A DNA stretch of 7,504 nt from DATJBC01 sp035515515 (GTDB taxonomy: Bacteria > Actinomycetota > Acidimicrobiia > Acidimicrobiales > UBA8190), in the NCBI GenBank assembly GCA_035515515.1, contig DATJBC010000336.1, positions 1-7,504 on the forward strand, in the 5' to 3' direction. Positions 5,858-7,504 of this stretch are shown here, piece by piece (within the stretch, counting starts at the first letter, position 1; every line of letters starts with the position of its first letter). The translations under genes and the position numbers were made by a program. The notes below the pieces were generated by a model. That model saw only the letters and a program-made list of their open reading frames with translations, was not told the origin of the DNA and did not search any database.

Positions 5858-7495
5858 TCAGTTCGACGTCGTGGGCGTCTTGGACACGGGGACGGCCGAG
5901 CGGATGACGTCGATGATCTGGCTGCCCACCAGCTCGTCGCGCTCGATGAGGGCGTCGCGCAGGGCCTCGATCACCGGGCGGTTGTCCTCGAGCATGGCGC
6001 GCACCTCGGCCTTGGCCCCCCGCAGCAGGTCGTCGACCTCCTCGCGCCCGGCGTCGGTGGAGGTCACCTTGGACACGATGTTGCCCGGCATGTCCAGGGC
6101 GGCCAGGGAGATGAGCGAGCTGCCCATGCCCAGGCTCCCCACCATCTGGCAGGCGGCCATGGTGGCGGCCTGGAGATCGGCGGCCACCCCCGAGCTTGTC
6201 TCGCCGAAGAACAGCTCCTCGGCCACCATGCCGCCGAAGGCGATCTGGATGAGCGCCTCGATCTCCGAGCGCGTCTTGGTGAAGCGCTCCTCCTCGTCGG
6301 AGTGCGACAGGAGCCCCAGCGCCTCCCGGCGCTTCACGATCGACAGGACCTCGAGCTTGCGCCCCCGGCCCACCAGCCACGCCACGGTGGCATGCCCCGC
6401 CTCGTGGGTGGCGATCGTGCGACGCTCGGCCTCGGCGTACTCCACCGGCTGGGCCAGGCCGATCTCCTCGGTCATCTTGGCCCGCTGCACGTCCGCCCAC
6501 GACAGGGCGGACGCGTCCCGGCGTAATGCCCACACCAACGCCTCGTCCAGCAGGTGTTCGAGCATCACCGGCGAGTACCCGAAGGTCATGGCGGCCAGCG
6601 AGTCGCGCCGGGCCGGGTCGTCGAGCTCGGGGTCGTGCGCCTTCTTGGCCAGGTAGTAGTCGAGGATCTCGCGGCGCCCCGACTTCGACGGCAGGTCGAA
6701 GTAGACGGAGCGGTCGAAGCGCCCCGGCCGCACCAGCGCGGGGTCGAGGTCCGCCGCGCGGTTGGTGGCCCCGATGACGAGCATGTTGGCGGCGGGCGCC
6801 ACGGGCTTGCGCATCTGCCGGGCGTGGGGGAGCCAAGCGTTCACCAGGTCGACGAGGGCCCCCCGGAGGCGCACGCCTCGGGGCGGCTGGTCGAAGGACT
6901 GCAGCTGGATCAACAGCTCGTTCACCACGCCCGCCACGCCGTCGTGGTGGCGGCCCGCGCCCATGCCGCCCCGCGCCCCGCCGATGGCGTCGATCTCCTC
7001 GATGAAGCCGATGGCGCCGCCCTCGCGCCGGGCGTAGGTGCGCAGGGCCCGGAAGTAGGAGCGGATCTTGCGGTTGGTCTGCCCGTAGAACATCGACTGG
7101 AAGGCCGACGACGACACGAAGAGGAAGGGCACGCCCGCCTCGGCCGCCATCGCCTTGGCCATGTAGGTCTTGCCCGTCCCGGGCGGGCCCTCGAAGAGGA
7201 TGGCGCGCCGGGCCGATCCCCCCATGTGCTCGGCGAAGGTGCGGTGCGAGAGGAACAGGTTGAGGGTCTTCACCACCTCGTCGACGACCACGGGCGCGCC
7301 CACCACGTCGTCGAAGCGGACGTCGATCTCGGTGGGCCGGTACAGGATGTGCGGCGAGCGCCCCGCGCCCAGCAGGGGCGTGACGATCATCACCGCCAGG
7401 AGCAGGATGAGGATCATCCCCGGCAGGTAGGGGACCATGGTGCTCGGGATGTGGGGGAGCCCGAAGGCCCCGCGGTGCCAGACGGCGGCGCGCAC
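5858..7495 (-). CDS. FtsH-like membrane AAA+ zinc metalloprotease (5' end uncertain)
   Basis: FtsH proteins are membrane-anchored hexamers that unfold and degrade membrane and short-lived proteins using ATP and a zinc peptidase. Counting from the GTG at 7495 (545 residues), one membrane helix is seen at about 21-43. The AAA+ module follows: Walker A GPPGTGKT (103-110), pore motif FYG (136-138, usually FVG), Walker B GFIEEIDA (163-170), and the second region of homology ATNRAADLDPALVRPGRFDR in two parts (243-252, 253-262) with both arginine fingers (R256, R259). The peptidase has HEAGH (364-368) and the likely third zinc ligand D440 in AADLQAAT. Three oddities stand out: the first acidic residue of Walker B is Glu rather than the usual Asp; about 33 extra residues (204-236) precede sensor 1; and the periplasmic domain of classical FtsH (usual total length about 610-650) is not seen. 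The frame stays open to the window edge (YLWV before the GTG) and no ribosome site is visible, so the true start may lie outside. The gene converges on the pilus cluster and is probably not functionally tied to it. Confidence 0.9.
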   Translation of the reverse strand: MRAAVWHRGAFGLPHIPSTMVPYLPGMILILLLAVMIVTPLLGAGRSPHILYRPTEIDVRFDDVVGAPVVVDEVVKTLNLFLSHRTFAEHMGGSARRAILFEGPPGTGKTYMAKAMAAEAGVPFLFVSSSAFQSMFYGQTNRKIRSYFRALRTYARREGGAIGFIEEIDAIGGARGGMGAGRHHDGVAGVVNELLIQLQSFDQPPRGVRLRGALVDLVNAWLPHARQMRKPVAPAANMLVIGATNRAADLDPALVRPGRFDRSVYFDLPSKSGRREILDYYLAKKAHDPELDDPARRDSLAAMTFGYSPVMLEHLLDEALVWALRRDASALSWADVQRAKMTEEIGLAQPVEYAEAERRTIATHEAGHATVAWLVGRGRKLEVLSIVKRREALGLLSHSDEEERFTKTRSEIEALIQIAFGGMVAEELFFGETSSGVAADLQAATMAACQMVGSLGMGSSLISLAALDMPGNIVSKVTSTDAGREEVDDLLRGAKAEVRAMLEDNRPVIEALRDALIERDELVGSQIIDVIRSAVPVSKTPTTSN

Positions 7496-7504
7496 CCACA
7501 GGTA

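Noticed and set aside
5619..7499. Very long minus-strand open frame of 626 codons overlapping the protease gene
   Set aside because: It is the +1 shadow of the FtsH-like gene. Its product is a low-complexity run of Arg, Gly, Ala and Pro with no motifs, and it runs into the pilin gene antisense. The other frame has every AAA+ and zinc motif.
1..7504. tRNA or rRNA genes, CRISPR arrays, insertion sequences, attachment sites
   Set aside because: No clover-leaf genes, regularly spaced repeats, transposase motifs or long terminal inverted repeats were seen on either strand.

Overview
The window is GC-rich (roughly two thirds G+C by eye, with codons mostly ending in G or C). It reads as part of a type IV pilus (T4P) assembly locus from an actinobacterium. 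An uncultured Acidimicrobiia-like lineage is my best guess, but nothing in the window fixes the taxonomy. A monoderm is suggested because pilO is followed directly by a pilin gene, with no pilP or pilQ (secretin) after it.

Layout, plus strand: (1) the last 11 codons of an upstream gene, possibly the pilT/pilB ATPase; (2) pilC, the inner-membrane platform protein; (3) a polytopic membrane protein of about 428 residues that I cannot name, with features reminiscent of GT-C-fold glycosyltransferases; (4) one long gene fusing PilM (actin-like cytoplasmic ATPase fold) to PilN (single-span membrane protein); (5) pilO, overlapping the stop of pilMN by one base; (6) a 123-bp gap with a candidate sigma-28 (FliA/WhiG-type) promoter and small inverted repeats; (7) a major-pilin-like gene with a 25-residue leader and an intact GFTLIE prepilin peptidase site; (8) a very strong 15-bp hairpin with a TTCG loop that closes the cluster. 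On the minus strand, converging on that hairpin, lies a divergent FtsH-like membrane AAA+ zinc metalloprotease whose 5' end may run off the window.

PilC, PilM-N and PilO would form the inner-membrane alignment and platform complex. Together with the PilB/PilT ATPases (outside the window) it extrudes and retracts a fibre of the downstream pilin. The unnamed membrane protein sits inside this tight operon and is the most likely source of a new function; pilin or envelope glycosylation is one hypothesis. The points most worth a second look are the PilM-PilN fusion, the embedded GT-C-like protein, the sigma-28-like promoter in front of the pilin, a G7 tract in the pilin leader, and the altered Walker B and extra segment in the FtsH-like protein. 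No RNA genes, insertion sequences, CRISPR arrays or attachment sites were seen.
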